A stretch of DNA of 19,388 nt from positions 1 through 19,388 of the forward strand of contig JAQUUB010000083.1 of the NCBI GenBank assembly GCA_028694115.1. The letters are read 5' to 3'. Below are positions 14,081 to 19,388 of this stretch, in pieces. The position numbers and the translations under genes were made by a program. Origin of the DNA: Lachnospiraceae bacterium. Its GTDB lineage: Bacteria; Bacillota_A; Clostridia; Lachnospirales; Lachnospiraceae. The stretch's first letter is position 1. Each line of letters begins with the position of its first letter. The notes under the pieces are model-generated. The model saw only the letters and a program-made list of their open reading frames with translations. It did not search any database and was not told where the DNA came from.

Positions 14081-14325
14081 AAAGAAAGATAATTAGCATG
14101 ATGTCTACATGCACCCTGGTGGCCAGCCTGGTATCGGCAGCAGTGTTGCCATGGATAAATTATGAGCTAATCCCATGTATTATATGGATGCCCACAACAT
14201 TACTTGCTGGCATCGGGGCACTTTGGGCATACGAGACAGACCAGGGGCCTTTGTTTAAAAGGCGAAGAACGAGGAGAAAAATTAGAAAAGTCTGCAATGT
14301 GGATTTTAAGGAGAGAAAAAAATGA
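14077..14325 (+). CDS. Small two-helix membrane protein
   Basis: An 82-residue protein starting in an ATGA overlap with the previous gene. It has two hydrophobic segments (STCTLVASLVSAAVLPWI and IIWMPTTLLAGIGALWAY) and a very basic tail (LFKRRRTRRKIRK). Location is the inner membrane by prediction. Function unknown. Confidence 0.65.
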   Translation: MKRKIISMMSTCTLVASLVSAAVLPWINYELIPCIIWMPTTLLAGIGALWAYETDQGPLFKRRRTRRKIRKVCNVDFKERKK

Positions 14326-14352
14326 TTAAAACAGAAAAAAGGAAAAACCTAC

Positions 14353-14538
14353 ATGACCGGAAGCGGGGAAGAGTTATTTAAAGACGCGATAAACATCGTT
14401 TCAGGTTTGAGAAATTGGATGAGAAAAAACTTTGGAGAAGAATTTGAAGAACGAGCAATGGCCGGAATTATGGAAGCGTCGGAAAAGTTGAAAATAGAAA
14501 AATGCGAAGAAGACCAAAGCCGGACTATGAGCCATTAA
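14353..14538 (+). CDS. Small phage protein
   Basis: A 61-residue helical protein (ELFKDAINIVSGLRNWMRKN, then FEERAMAGIMEASEKLKIEK). Its own ribosome site is weak (AAGGA nine bases upstream). A stronger AAGGAG instead serves ATG 14322, which opens a 19-codon reading frame (to 14381) overlapping this start in another frame. Translation here may depend on that leader, or the true protein may begin there with a frameshift. Function unknown. Confidence 0.5.
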   Translation: MTGSGEELFKDAINIVSGLRNWMRKNFGEEFEERAMAGIMEASEKLKIEKCEEDQSRTMSH

Positions 14539-14564
14539 AAAATATTTTTAAGGAGGAAAAAGAA

Positions 14565-14840
14565 ATGATTAAAGTGAAAGACGGAGAAGTGAAGCTTAAA
14601 GGAGATTTTGAGGAACTGTGGGTGGAATTATGTTTGTGCATTGCATCGGTGCGCAGGGCCGGGGAAATTTACGGTAAAAACATAAAAGAAATGGAAGAAG
14701 AAATAAGAGGAGCGGTCGCATTTTCAAAAAAAATGAAGGAGGACAAAATAATCGCAGGAAACAATGTAACAGAAGAGATTTTAAGAAAAATGGAGAAAAG
14801 TCATGAGGGCGTACATATCCAAAAAAATCGGAGCAGATAG
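14565..14840 (+). CDS. Small phage protein
   Basis: A 91-residue, charged, helical protein. AAGGAGG eight bases before ATG 14565 decides the start; the frame is open upstream to a Met at 14502 (RRRPKPDYEPLKNIF), which could be an older extended N-terminus. Helices: GDFEELWVELCLCIASVRRA and IKEMEEEIRGAVAFSKKMKE. The last 38 bases overlap the next gene. Function unknown. Confidence 0.6.
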   Translation: MIKVKDGEVKLKGDFEELWVELCLCIASVRRAGEIYGKNIKEMEEEIRGAVAFSKKMKEDKIIAGNNVTEEILRKMEKSHEGVHIQKNRSR

Positions 14841-15093
14841 GGAATTTAAAGTCACACACGCCATTATAGAGCCGGAAATCGAACCAAACGGGCAGACGTT
14901 CTACTGCGTGGTTGCATACGACGCCAACAATGGGTTAAAGGTAAACCTTGCGGGATTTAGAAATTTAGAAAATGCCATATTGGAGCTATCCGACATTTTA
15001 AGAAAACTTGTTCCGTTGGTGGAGGCAGAAGCTATAAAGCAGTGGGAAAAAGACAAAGAAGAAGCCCTTGCTAGGAACAAGGGCAAGCGATAG
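14803..15093 (+). CDS. Small phage protein
   Basis: A 96-residue protein with an alpha/beta look: strands in FKVTHAIIEPEIE, TFYCVVAYDANNG and LKVNLAGF, then helices (LENAILELSDILRKLVPLVEAEAIKQWEKD) and a basic tail. GGAG lies seven bases before ATG. It is the last gene before the hairpin-rich region and the Rep gene. Function unknown. Confidence 0.6.
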   Translation: MRAYISKKIGADREFKVTHAIIEPEIEPNGQTFYCVVAYDANNGLKVNLAGFRNLENAILELSDILRKLVPLVEAEAIKQWEKDKEEALARNKGKR

Positions 15094-15180
15094 GTACCGC
15101 TATATATATCACACTTTAATTATACATAGCGGCTTAAAAAAAGTCAAGGAAATAAGGGGTTTAGGACCCCTTAACCCCTT
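15064..15180. repeat. Triple-hairpin region, candidate replication origin of the prophage
   Basis: Three structures in a row lead up to rep. (1) GCCCTTG (15064-15070) with CAAGGGC (15078-15084). (2) CCGCTAT (15097-15103) with ATAGCGG (15126-15132), extended after one mismatch by four pairs (15105-15108 with 15121-15124), leaving a 12-base loop. (3) TAAGGGGT (15153-15160) with ACCCCTTA (15166-15173), plus another direct copy, AACCCCTT, ending at 15180. Rolling-circle origins typically sit beside the Rep gene as stem-loops plus short repeats, so this is the best origin candidate in the prophage; the nick site is not identified. Confidence 0.6.
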
Positions 15181-15208
15181 GATAAAGATATTAACTTTAG
15201 GAGCAGCT

Positions 15209-16048
15209 ATGTACATTAAAAAAACATATATATTAAAAAACACTATACAGGTGGAAAAGGGCCATCCGACCAGAACGGGAAAAGGGGAACCGCATAAGCC
15301 AAAAACTAACCCGACGCCGGAGCAGATGAAAATATATAATTTGAACCAGGCGGCCAGGAAGCTGAACCGGAAAATATGCATGAACTTTTCACCGGGGGAC
15401 TACCACACAGTGCTGACTTACCGGAAAGAAAACCGGGTAGGAGAAGCGGAGTCAAAAAAAGAGTTAAAAAAATTTTTGACAAAATTAAAGCGGGAATACC
15501 GGAAAACAGGAGAAGAGCTTAAGTACATAATCACCACGGAGTGGAGACATACGGCCATCCATCATCACATTATCATGAATCATATTCGTGGAACCACGGA
15601 AATGGTCAGAGGGTTATGGACAAAAGGACGACCGAGATTCACCGCCCTAGACGATACCGGGGACTATATAAAACTTGCAGAATATTTTGTAAAAGAAACA
15701 AGCAAGGAAAAAATATTCGGAAGGGAAAAAGGCAAACAGTCCTATAGCTGTAGCCGGAATCTAATAATCCCGGTGCCGAAGGTAGAAAGAATAAAAGCCA
15801 GGGACTTTAGAGGGGACCCGAAGCCTAAAAAAGGGTATTTCATAATAAAAGATTCAGTAGTAAATGGGGAGACCCCATTTGGGCATAAATTCCAATATTA
15901 CACCATGGTAAAAATACCGTCGAGCGCGAAGAATGCGGAGCTGACGGGTCGAAGGAGGAGAAATGAACAAAGTAATTTTAATGGGCCGCCTGACACGGGA
16001 CCCGAACGTAAGATATGCGACAGGAGAAAGCCAGATGGCAGTTGCTAG
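15209..16048 (+). CDS. Prophage HUH Rep (rolling-circle replication initiator)
   Basis: A 279-residue replication protein. Motif 1 is DYHTVLTYRK. Motif 2 is the HUH in AIHHHIIMNH, preceded by LKYIITTEWR as in ORF2/G2P-type Reps. Motif 3 lies in YIKLAEYFVKETSK, with the probable nicking Tyr and conserved Lys. The start at ATG 15209 has AGGAG five bases upstream; a longer frame from 15068 runs through the hairpins and is rejected. The C-terminus overlaps ssb by 86 bases, so Rep and SSB are made together, fitting displaced single strands during rolling-circle replication. It is only distantly similar to the Rep at 545-1390. Confidence 0.85.
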   Translation: MYIKKTYILKNTIQVEKGHPTRTGKGEPHKPKTNPTPEQMKIYNLNQAARKLNRKICMNFSPGDYHTVLTYRKENRVGEAESKKELKKFLTKLKREYRKTGEELKYIITTEWRHTAIHHHIIMNHIRGTTEMVRGLWTKGRPRFTALDDTGDYIKLAEYFVKETSKEKIFGREKGKQSYSCSRNLIIPVPKVERIKARDFRGDPKPKKGYFIIKDSVVNGETPFGHKFQYYTMVKIPSSAKNAELTGRRRRNEQSNFNGPPDTGPERKICDRRKPDGSC

Positions 16049-16355
16049 GTACACATTGGCAGTAAACCGGACATTTAAACGACAGGGAGAACAGAGCGCG
16101 GATTTTATTAACTGCGTAGCCTTTGGAAAAGCCGGAGAATTTGCAGAAAAGTATTTTAAAAAAGGAATGCAGATTGCGATATCCGGAAGAATCCAGACCG
16201 GAAGTTATACGAACCGTGATGGCGCAAAGGTTTATACCACAGACGTTGTTGTGGAAGAACAGCAATTTGCCGAAAGCAAAGCGAAAGAGACACCGGAAGA
16301 TGATGGATTTATGATTATACCGGATGGACTGGACGAAGAGTTGCCATTTAGTTAG
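15963..16355 (+). CDS. ssb: Single-stranded DNA-binding protein
   Basis: A 130-residue SSB. The OB fold spans about 1-105: MNKVILMGRLTRDPNVRY, ARYTLAVNRTFKR, ADFINCVAFGKAGEFAEKYF, KGMQIAISGRIQTGSY, TTDVVVEEQQF. A short linker leads to an acidic DEELPFS tail used for partner-protein binding. It is shorter than host SSBs, as is usual for phage copies. It begins inside rep with a GGAGG site and protects single strands during phage replication and recombination. Confidence 0.95.
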   Translation: MNKVILMGRLTRDPNVRYATGESQMAVARYTLAVNRTFKRQGEQSADFINCVAFGKAGEFAEKYFKKGMQIAISGRIQTGSYTNRDGAKVYTTDVVVEEQQFAESKAKETPEDDGFMIIPDGLDEELPFS

Positions 16356-16363
16356 GAGAGAGT

Positions 16364-16696
16364 ATGAAAAGCATTGTAAACACAGATTACGGCACATGCT
16401 ACCTGTGTGGGTCACATAGGAATTTAGAGGAGCACCATATATTTGGCGGCCCAAACCGCAAAATATCCGAAAAATACGGACTTAAGGTAAGGTTGTGCAG
16501 AGATTGCCACACCGGGAACGAGGGTGTACACAAGAAAAAAGAGTTGATGAACAGCTTAAAAATGATGGGACAGACGGTTTTTGAATCAAAATACGAAAAC
16601 CGGGAGATAAAGGTCAAAAAAACAGACTACGAAGAATTTTATGACCGAAGTCCGAGAGAAAAGTTTATGCAGCTTATTGGGAGGAATTACATTTGA
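16364..16696 (+). CDS. Phage zinc-binding HNH-like protein
   Basis: A 110-residue protein with a compact zinc/His cluster: CYLCG (Cys 12 and 15), LEEHHIFGG, and LCRDCHTGNEGVH. The HHIFGG and CxxCH arrangement matches HNH-type proteins found in replication and recombination clusters of Firmicute phages. Nuclease activity is likely but unproven; recombination or junction processing is the usual suggestion. It follows ssb by eight bases. Confidence 0.75.
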   Translation: MKSIVNTDYGTCYLCGSHRNLEEHHIFGGPNRKISEKYGLKVRLCRDCHTGNEGVHKKKELMNSLKMMGQTVFESKYENREIKVKKTDYEEFYDRSPREKFMQLIGRNYI

Positions 16697-16947
16697 AAGA
16701 CGATTACAGGATACCAATAACTAAAGAGCAGATTGCCGGGATAAGAAATGAGATTAAAATTGGACAAAGGATAGACATTGCAAGATCGGATGCGGAGGTT
16801 TTAAGAAATGAAAAACGGTACCACGCGAAAGTCGTGGAGAAATACCGACATTTTTGTGTGTGCGAATACCGGATGCACGGGAACAAAATTAGAGAGAGCG
16901 TCCTGTATGTCCAAATCATCCAGGGTGATGGCGTATGGTTAGTTTAA
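16693..16947 (+). CDS. Small phage protein
   Basis: An 84-residue protein starting at TTG 16693, which overlaps the upstream stop (TTGA) and has GGGAGG eight bases upstream. The C-terminal half (GQRIDIARSDAEVLRN, YHAKVVEKYRHFCVCEYRMHG, ESVLYVQIIQG) looks like a small SH3-like beta barrel. Function unknown. Confidence 0.65.
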   Translation: MKDDYRIPITKEQIAGIRNEIKIGQRIDIARSDAEVLRNEKRYHAKVVEKYRHFCVCEYRMHGNKIRESVLYVQIIQGDGVWLV

Positions 16948-17291
16948 CAACGTACACCAAAGCAGAGATTAAAGTTGTCCTATGGACCCAGATTAAAGAC
17001 AGGGAATATTCATCCATCCATACCGCAAAACCACAAAAAGGAGAGTCCATAAACCAAAAAGAAATGAGGGCCATGCTCTTGGGGCTTGAACACATAAAAA
17101 AGCCGGTAGAGCTAGAGATTTACACGGACAGTCCGTGGATGGTGCGGGCGGTGGGCGAGTGGATGCCAAAATGGAAGCAGGATGGATGGAAGAAATCTGA
17201 CGGCAAACCGGTGGCCAACGCCGAATTGTGGAAAAAAATCGCAAATGAACTGGAAAAACACAAATACACAATAAAAGCAAAGGAGAAATAA
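16935..17291 (+). CDS. RNase H-like protein lacking part of the active site
   Basis: A 118-residue protein with the central part of the RNase H fold: NQKEMRAMLLGLEHI supplies the catalytic Glu helix and LEIYTDSPWMVRAVGEW the strand with catalytic Asp, followed by MPKWKQDGWKKSDGKPV and LWKKIANELEKHKYTI as in RNase H1. The first Asp motif (normally near the N-terminus) and the C-terminal His/Asp motifs are absent, and the protein is about 30 residues short. It may be inactive, work with a partner, or bind nucleic acid only. The start overlaps the previous gene by 13 bases. Confidence 0.7.
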   Translation: MVSLTTYTKAEIKVVLWTQIKDREYSSIHTAKPQKGESINQKEMRAMLLGLEHIKKPVELEIYTDSPWMVRAVGEWMPKWKQDGWKKSDGKPVANAELWKKIANELEKHKYTIKAKEK

Positions 17292-17293
17292 GT

Positions 17294-17869
17294 ATGTTTC
17301 TAAATAGCAATATTTTAAAAAAATTAATGAAACAAGCATATAAACGCGGGCTGGTTATAGCGCAGACGGAAAAAAGGTATTACATCGCCGGCGGATACTG
17401 GGAGATGGATGTAAAGAAAGAATTTCTGCCAAAAACAATATTGGCACAGATTATAGAACTTGCCGGAGAAGTGCCAGATGTGGGAGAACGGTTTAGGGCC
17501 ACAAAAGATGGTAACCAGATTGAATTTGAAATGCCGATAGAAGTTGACGCAAGAGGATTTGAAAACGATATTGAAATAACACAGCTAATATTAATTAGCA
17601 AAGGCGTGCATCAGAGAATTTTGCAAAGCCCACAAACCGGAGATGTGAAAACAGTCAACAATGTTTTTGTTGAAATCGCAGACAACACCGGAATCGAAAA
17701 AGAAAAAGGTGAATACAGAGTCGAAAAACCTTTATATCACGATGTCAAAGGCATTTTGTGGGCGAACAATGTAGCAAGATTAAGGGCGGGTTTCCGGTAC
17801 GATGAAGCTCACAAGAGAATTTTAGAAGAAATCACACAGATAGACATCACAGAAGACCCGGTAGAGTAA
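17294..17869 (+). CDS. Phage protein of unknown function
   Basis: A 191-residue protein I do not recognise. It begins with a basic helix (LNSNILKKLMKQAYKRG), continues with mostly beta sequence (LVIAQTEKRYYIAGGYWEMD, NQIEFEMPIEVDARG, IEITQLILISKGVHQRILQS) and ends in an acidic helix. No catalytic motif, zinc site or membrane segment is visible. AAGGAG precedes ATG 17294. By position between RNase H-like and HNH genes it probably belongs to the replication/recombination set. Confidence 0.6.
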   Translation: MFLNSNILKKLMKQAYKRGLVIAQTEKRYYIAGGYWEMDVKKEFLPKTILAQIIELAGEVPDVGERFRATKDGNQIEFEMPIEVDARGFENDIEITQLILISKGVHQRILQSPQTGDVKTVNNVFVEIADNTGIEKEKGEYRVEKPLYHDVKGILWANNVARLRAGFRYDEAHKRILEEITQIDITEDPVE

Positions 17870-17892
17870 AGGATTTGAAAAAGGAGAAAAAT

Positions 17893-18132
17893 ATGAAAAA
17901 CGATTTGACAGCATTAAACAATTATCTTTTCGAGGCTATTGAAAGAATAAATGACGATAGCCTGGATGAAAAAGAACTGGATGCAGAAATCAAGCGAGGA
18001 GAAGCCGTACAAAAGATTGCACAAACAATCATACAAAATGGAAACCTTGCATTAAATGCAAAAAAACACTTGGACGAATACGGGCAAGGTGACCGGGTCG
18101 AAATTCCATTGTTGGGGATGATGGATAAATGA
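17893..18132 (+). CDS. Conserved small phage protein, possibly truncated by TGA
   Basis: A 79-residue helical protein (LTALNNYLFEAIERINDDSL, LDAEIKRGEAVQKIAQTIIQ, LALNAKKHLDEYG) of a type common in the early region of Firmicute siphophages; function unknown. ATG 17893 is chosen because of AAGGAG eight bases ahead. After the TGA at 18130-18132 the same frame stays open for 25 more codons and encodes a regular coiled coil (see findings), so the ORF may once have ended at 18210. Confidence 0.75.
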   Translation: MKNDLTALNNYLFEAIERINDDSLDEKELDAEIKRGEAVQKIAQTIIQNGNLALNAKKHLDEYGQGDRVEIPLLGMMDK

Positions 18133-18812
18133 ACGGTAGAGGAGAATGCGGAACTCCGGGAGACTGTCAAAAACCTAAGGGAGAGGGTAAAAAAACTAGA
18201 ACAGTGGTAAGTCCTCATAAATACACGGAAAAAGAACATGAATTTATGAGGTCGTACATCCTGGGGCATGGGAGAAAAGAAATTCAGAAAGAATTTAAAG
18301 AAAAATTTGGGTGCGAGCTGACAATAAACCAGGTTAAAGCATACATACGGAAATCCGGGATAAAAACAGGCCTAAATGGACAATTTAAAAAAGGCATGAT
18401 TCCAAAAAACAAAGGGCAAAAAGGAGTATGTGACCCGAGGTGCAAGAAAACATGGTTTAAAAAGGGTCATGTGCCGGTGGGGCACAAGCCTGTCGGGTCG
18501 GAACGCATCAATGTGGACGGATATATCGAAATTAAGGTGAAAGAGCCAAATGTTTGGAGGTTGAAGCAAAGAGTTGTGTGGGAAGTCGAACACGGTCCAA
18601 TACCGCCGGGACATGTCATTGTATTTGCAGATGGAAACCGGGAAAATGTAAAAATTGATAATTTAAGGATGATAAGCCGAAGTGAATTGCAGTACATAAA
18701 TAGATTAGGGATTAAACGGGAAAGCGCGGAGATAACTGATGCGGCCATAGCGGCAGCAGAGCTTAAGGAATCCGTGAAAAGGGCAAAGGAGAGGAAGAAA
18801 AAGAATGGATAA
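18129..18812 (+). CDS. Phage HNH endonuclease (homing-type, AP2/HNH_3-like)
   Basis: A 227-residue nuclease-like protein. Residues 30-80 form a helical DNA-binding region (YTEKEHEFMRSYILGHGRKE, LTINQVKAYIRKSGI). A Gly/Lys-rich linker with KKG repeats follows, then the HNH core, with RINVDGYIEIKV, KQRVVWEVEHGPIPPGHVIV and FADGNRENVKIDNLRMISRS. The final 35 residues are basic. Such genes are common near the terminase end of early regions and may be homing or packaging-associated. ATG 18129 overlaps the upstream stop, but the first 30 residues are the shifted frame of a coiled coil, so the true start could be GTG 18204 or ATG 18246. Confidence 0.8.
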   Translation: MNGRGECGTPGDCQKPKGEGKKTRTVVSPHKYTEKEHEFMRSYILGHGRKEIQKEFKEKFGCELTINQVKAYIRKSGIKTGLNGQFKKGMIPKNKGQKGVCDPRCKKTWFKKGHVPVGHKPVGSERINVDGYIEIKVKEPNVWRLKQRVVWEVEHGPIPPGHVIVFADGNRENVKIDNLRMISRSELQYINRLGIKRESAEITDAAIAAAELKESVKRAKERKKKNG

Positions 18813-18948
18813 AGCCAAAAAAGAATTGATGGTTGAACAGGACGTAGAAATATGTGCGAACAATGTAAACACAGACCTTACTGCCCGTGTAAAGGTAAGG
18901 ACCACTGGTGTGGGAATTTTAGGAGGTAGATGTAGATGCTTAATTTAA
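18805..18948 (+). CDS. Possible small ORF overlapping the HNH gene end
   Basis: A 47-codon frame (MDKAKKELMVEQDVE at its N-terminus) starting eight bases before the HNH stop, with GGAGAGG upstream. Its second half reads through, in another frame, the Cys-rich micro-ORF at 18852 and the next ribosome site, so the two cannot both be strongly conserved. It may mainly couple translation to the next genes. Confidence 0.3.
   Translation: MDKAKKELMVEQDVEICANNVNTDLTARVKVRTTGVGILGGRCRCLI
18852..18929 (+). CDS. 25-residue Cys-rich micro-protein
   Basis: The frame from ATG 18852 encodes a tiny protein with five Cys and two His (CEQCKHRPYCPCKGKDHWCG), arranged like a minimal zinc site. It has no strong ribosome site and overlaps the frame at 18805. 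It is supported by the two further Cys-rich small proteins that follow. Confidence 0.35.
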   Translation: MCEQCKHRPYCPCKGKDHWCGNFRR

Positions 18949-19142
18949 CAGAAATAAACGGTGTACCGATTAATCCGACAATAACGGACAAGCTGGCATT
19001 AATGGCGTATAACGTGCTTAGGACCTACTGTCGTGAGCAGGGTCCTGCGACGTGTAGCACGTGTGTGTTTTACAAAGGCGGAAGGTCTTGTCTGATTTGT
19101 GATAGCGGGGAACCGGAAGATTGGAAGGAGATGGAGCCATGA
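18936..19142 (+). CDS. Small Cys-rich phage protein
   Basis: A 68-residue protein with AGGAGG ahead of ATG 18936. The C-terminal half carries CREQGPATCSTCVFYKGG and SCLICDSGEPEDW, five Cys suited to metal binding. Similar small Cys proteins occur before the structural genes in Clostridia phages. Function unknown. Stop and next start overlap (ATGA). Confidence 0.65.
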   Translation: MLNLTEINGVPINPTITDKLALMAYNVLRTYCREQGPATCSTCVFYKGGRSCLICDSGEPEDWKEMEP

Positions 19143-19294
19143 AAAACGAATGCAAGAACTGCACTGAGCAGTATAAAAAAGAGCATGGCTGTCCGATTGG
19201 GAAAAGTGATACCTACGTTTTAGCCTGCCAGGTTGAGCATGCCCGGATAGCTTGGAGAGACGGCATCATGCGTAAATTTGAAAGGAAAGAGTAG
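19139..19294 (+). CDS. Small Cys-containing phage protein
   Basis: A 51-residue protein opening with CKNCTEQYKKEHGCPIG and a fourth Cys in VLACQVEH, a possible zinc site followed by a helix (RIAWRDGIMRKFER). It is coupled to the upstream gene by an ATGA overlap. Function unknown. Confidence 0.6.
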   Translation: MKNECKNCTEQYKKEHGCPIGKSDTYVLACQVEHARIAWRDGIMRKFERKE

Positions 19295-19388
19295 ATGATA
19301 ACCAATGTTAAGCTGGATGGAAAAGGACCGGAAAAGCTTGCCAATGGCATTATCATACAGACGGCTAATGATTACCGTGCGGCATTAA
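19295..19388 (+). CDS. Partial phage protein, cut by the right edge
   Basis: An open frame from ATG 19295, which directly follows the previous stop codon, to the window end: 31 residues (ITNVKLDGKGPEKLANGIII, then QTANDYRAAL). The last part resembles the helix of short phage proteins encoded shortly before the terminase genes. Identity uncertain. Confidence 0.45.
   Translation, partial: MITNVKLDGKGPEKLANGIIIQTANDYRAAL

Noticed and set aside
15068..15208. Extended N-terminus of the prophage Rep
   Set aside because: It would encode the hairpin/origin region and has no ribosome site; ATG 15209 has AGGAG at good spacing.
18130..18132. Genome-wide TGA-to-Trp recoding in the prophage
   Set aside because: Several neighbouring genes end in TGA within ATGA or TTGA overlaps, so the standard bacterial code applies; only a local event is possible.
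1..19388. CRISPR arrays or rRNA genes
   Set aside because: No regularly spaced repeats of the right size and no rRNA-like sequence were seen.

Overview
The window looks like Clostridia, most likely Lachnospiraceae. This is inference from moderately low G+C, Gram-positive style ribosome-binding sites, the ABC/two-component operon and the prophage gene types. It contains a short block of host chromosome between two different integrated mobile elements.

Region A (1-2712) is the right part of a small, AT-rich integrative element cut by the left window edge. On the minus strand it carries a tyrosine recombinase with an in-frame stop codon and an HUH rolling-circle Rep. On the plus strand it carries an HTH regulator, a large perfect-stem hairpin and a small protein. 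It ends in the 3' half of a tRNA-Lys(CTT) gene followed by that tRNA's terminator. This is the classic trace of integration into a tRNA 3' end; the intact tRNA should lie just left of the window.

Region B (2713-9065) is host sequence: an apparent operon for a MacB-like ABC exporter (ATPase, then a secreted, membrane-anchored CARDB-like protein, then an FtsX/MacB permease), followed by its OmpR-type response regulator and histidine kinase, and closed by a strong terminator. Phased ACAGAT repeats upstream are a candidate autoregulatory site.

Region C (about 9066-19388) is the left end and early region of a prophage. The lysogeny side has an integrase, a zinc-ribbon membrane protein with two IPAGEY repeats, a small XRE protein, a 35-residue ORF with a LexA-type SOS box over its start site, and a short CI-like repressor with no S24 peptidase domain. 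A divergent promoter/operator pair forms the switch. The early genes then run rightward: several small proteins, one opposite-strand membrane 'moron', an HTH protein, a hairpin-rich likely replication origin, a second HUH Rep, SSB, a zinc HNH-like protein, an RNase H-like fold missing catalytic residues, a phage HNH endonuclease and a run of tiny Cys-rich proteins. Structural genes lie beyond the right edge.

The most interesting points are: (1) the LexA-boxed micro-ORF convergent with a repressor that cannot self-cleave, suggesting a small SOS-induced antirepressor; (2) the compact Rep+Int element in tRNA-Lys with its hairpin; (3) a candidate rolling-circle origin directly before the prophage Rep; (4) an orphan plus-strand terminator between int and its neighbour, suggesting an antisense RNA; and (5) an in-frame TGA separating a phage protein from a coiled-coil tail.
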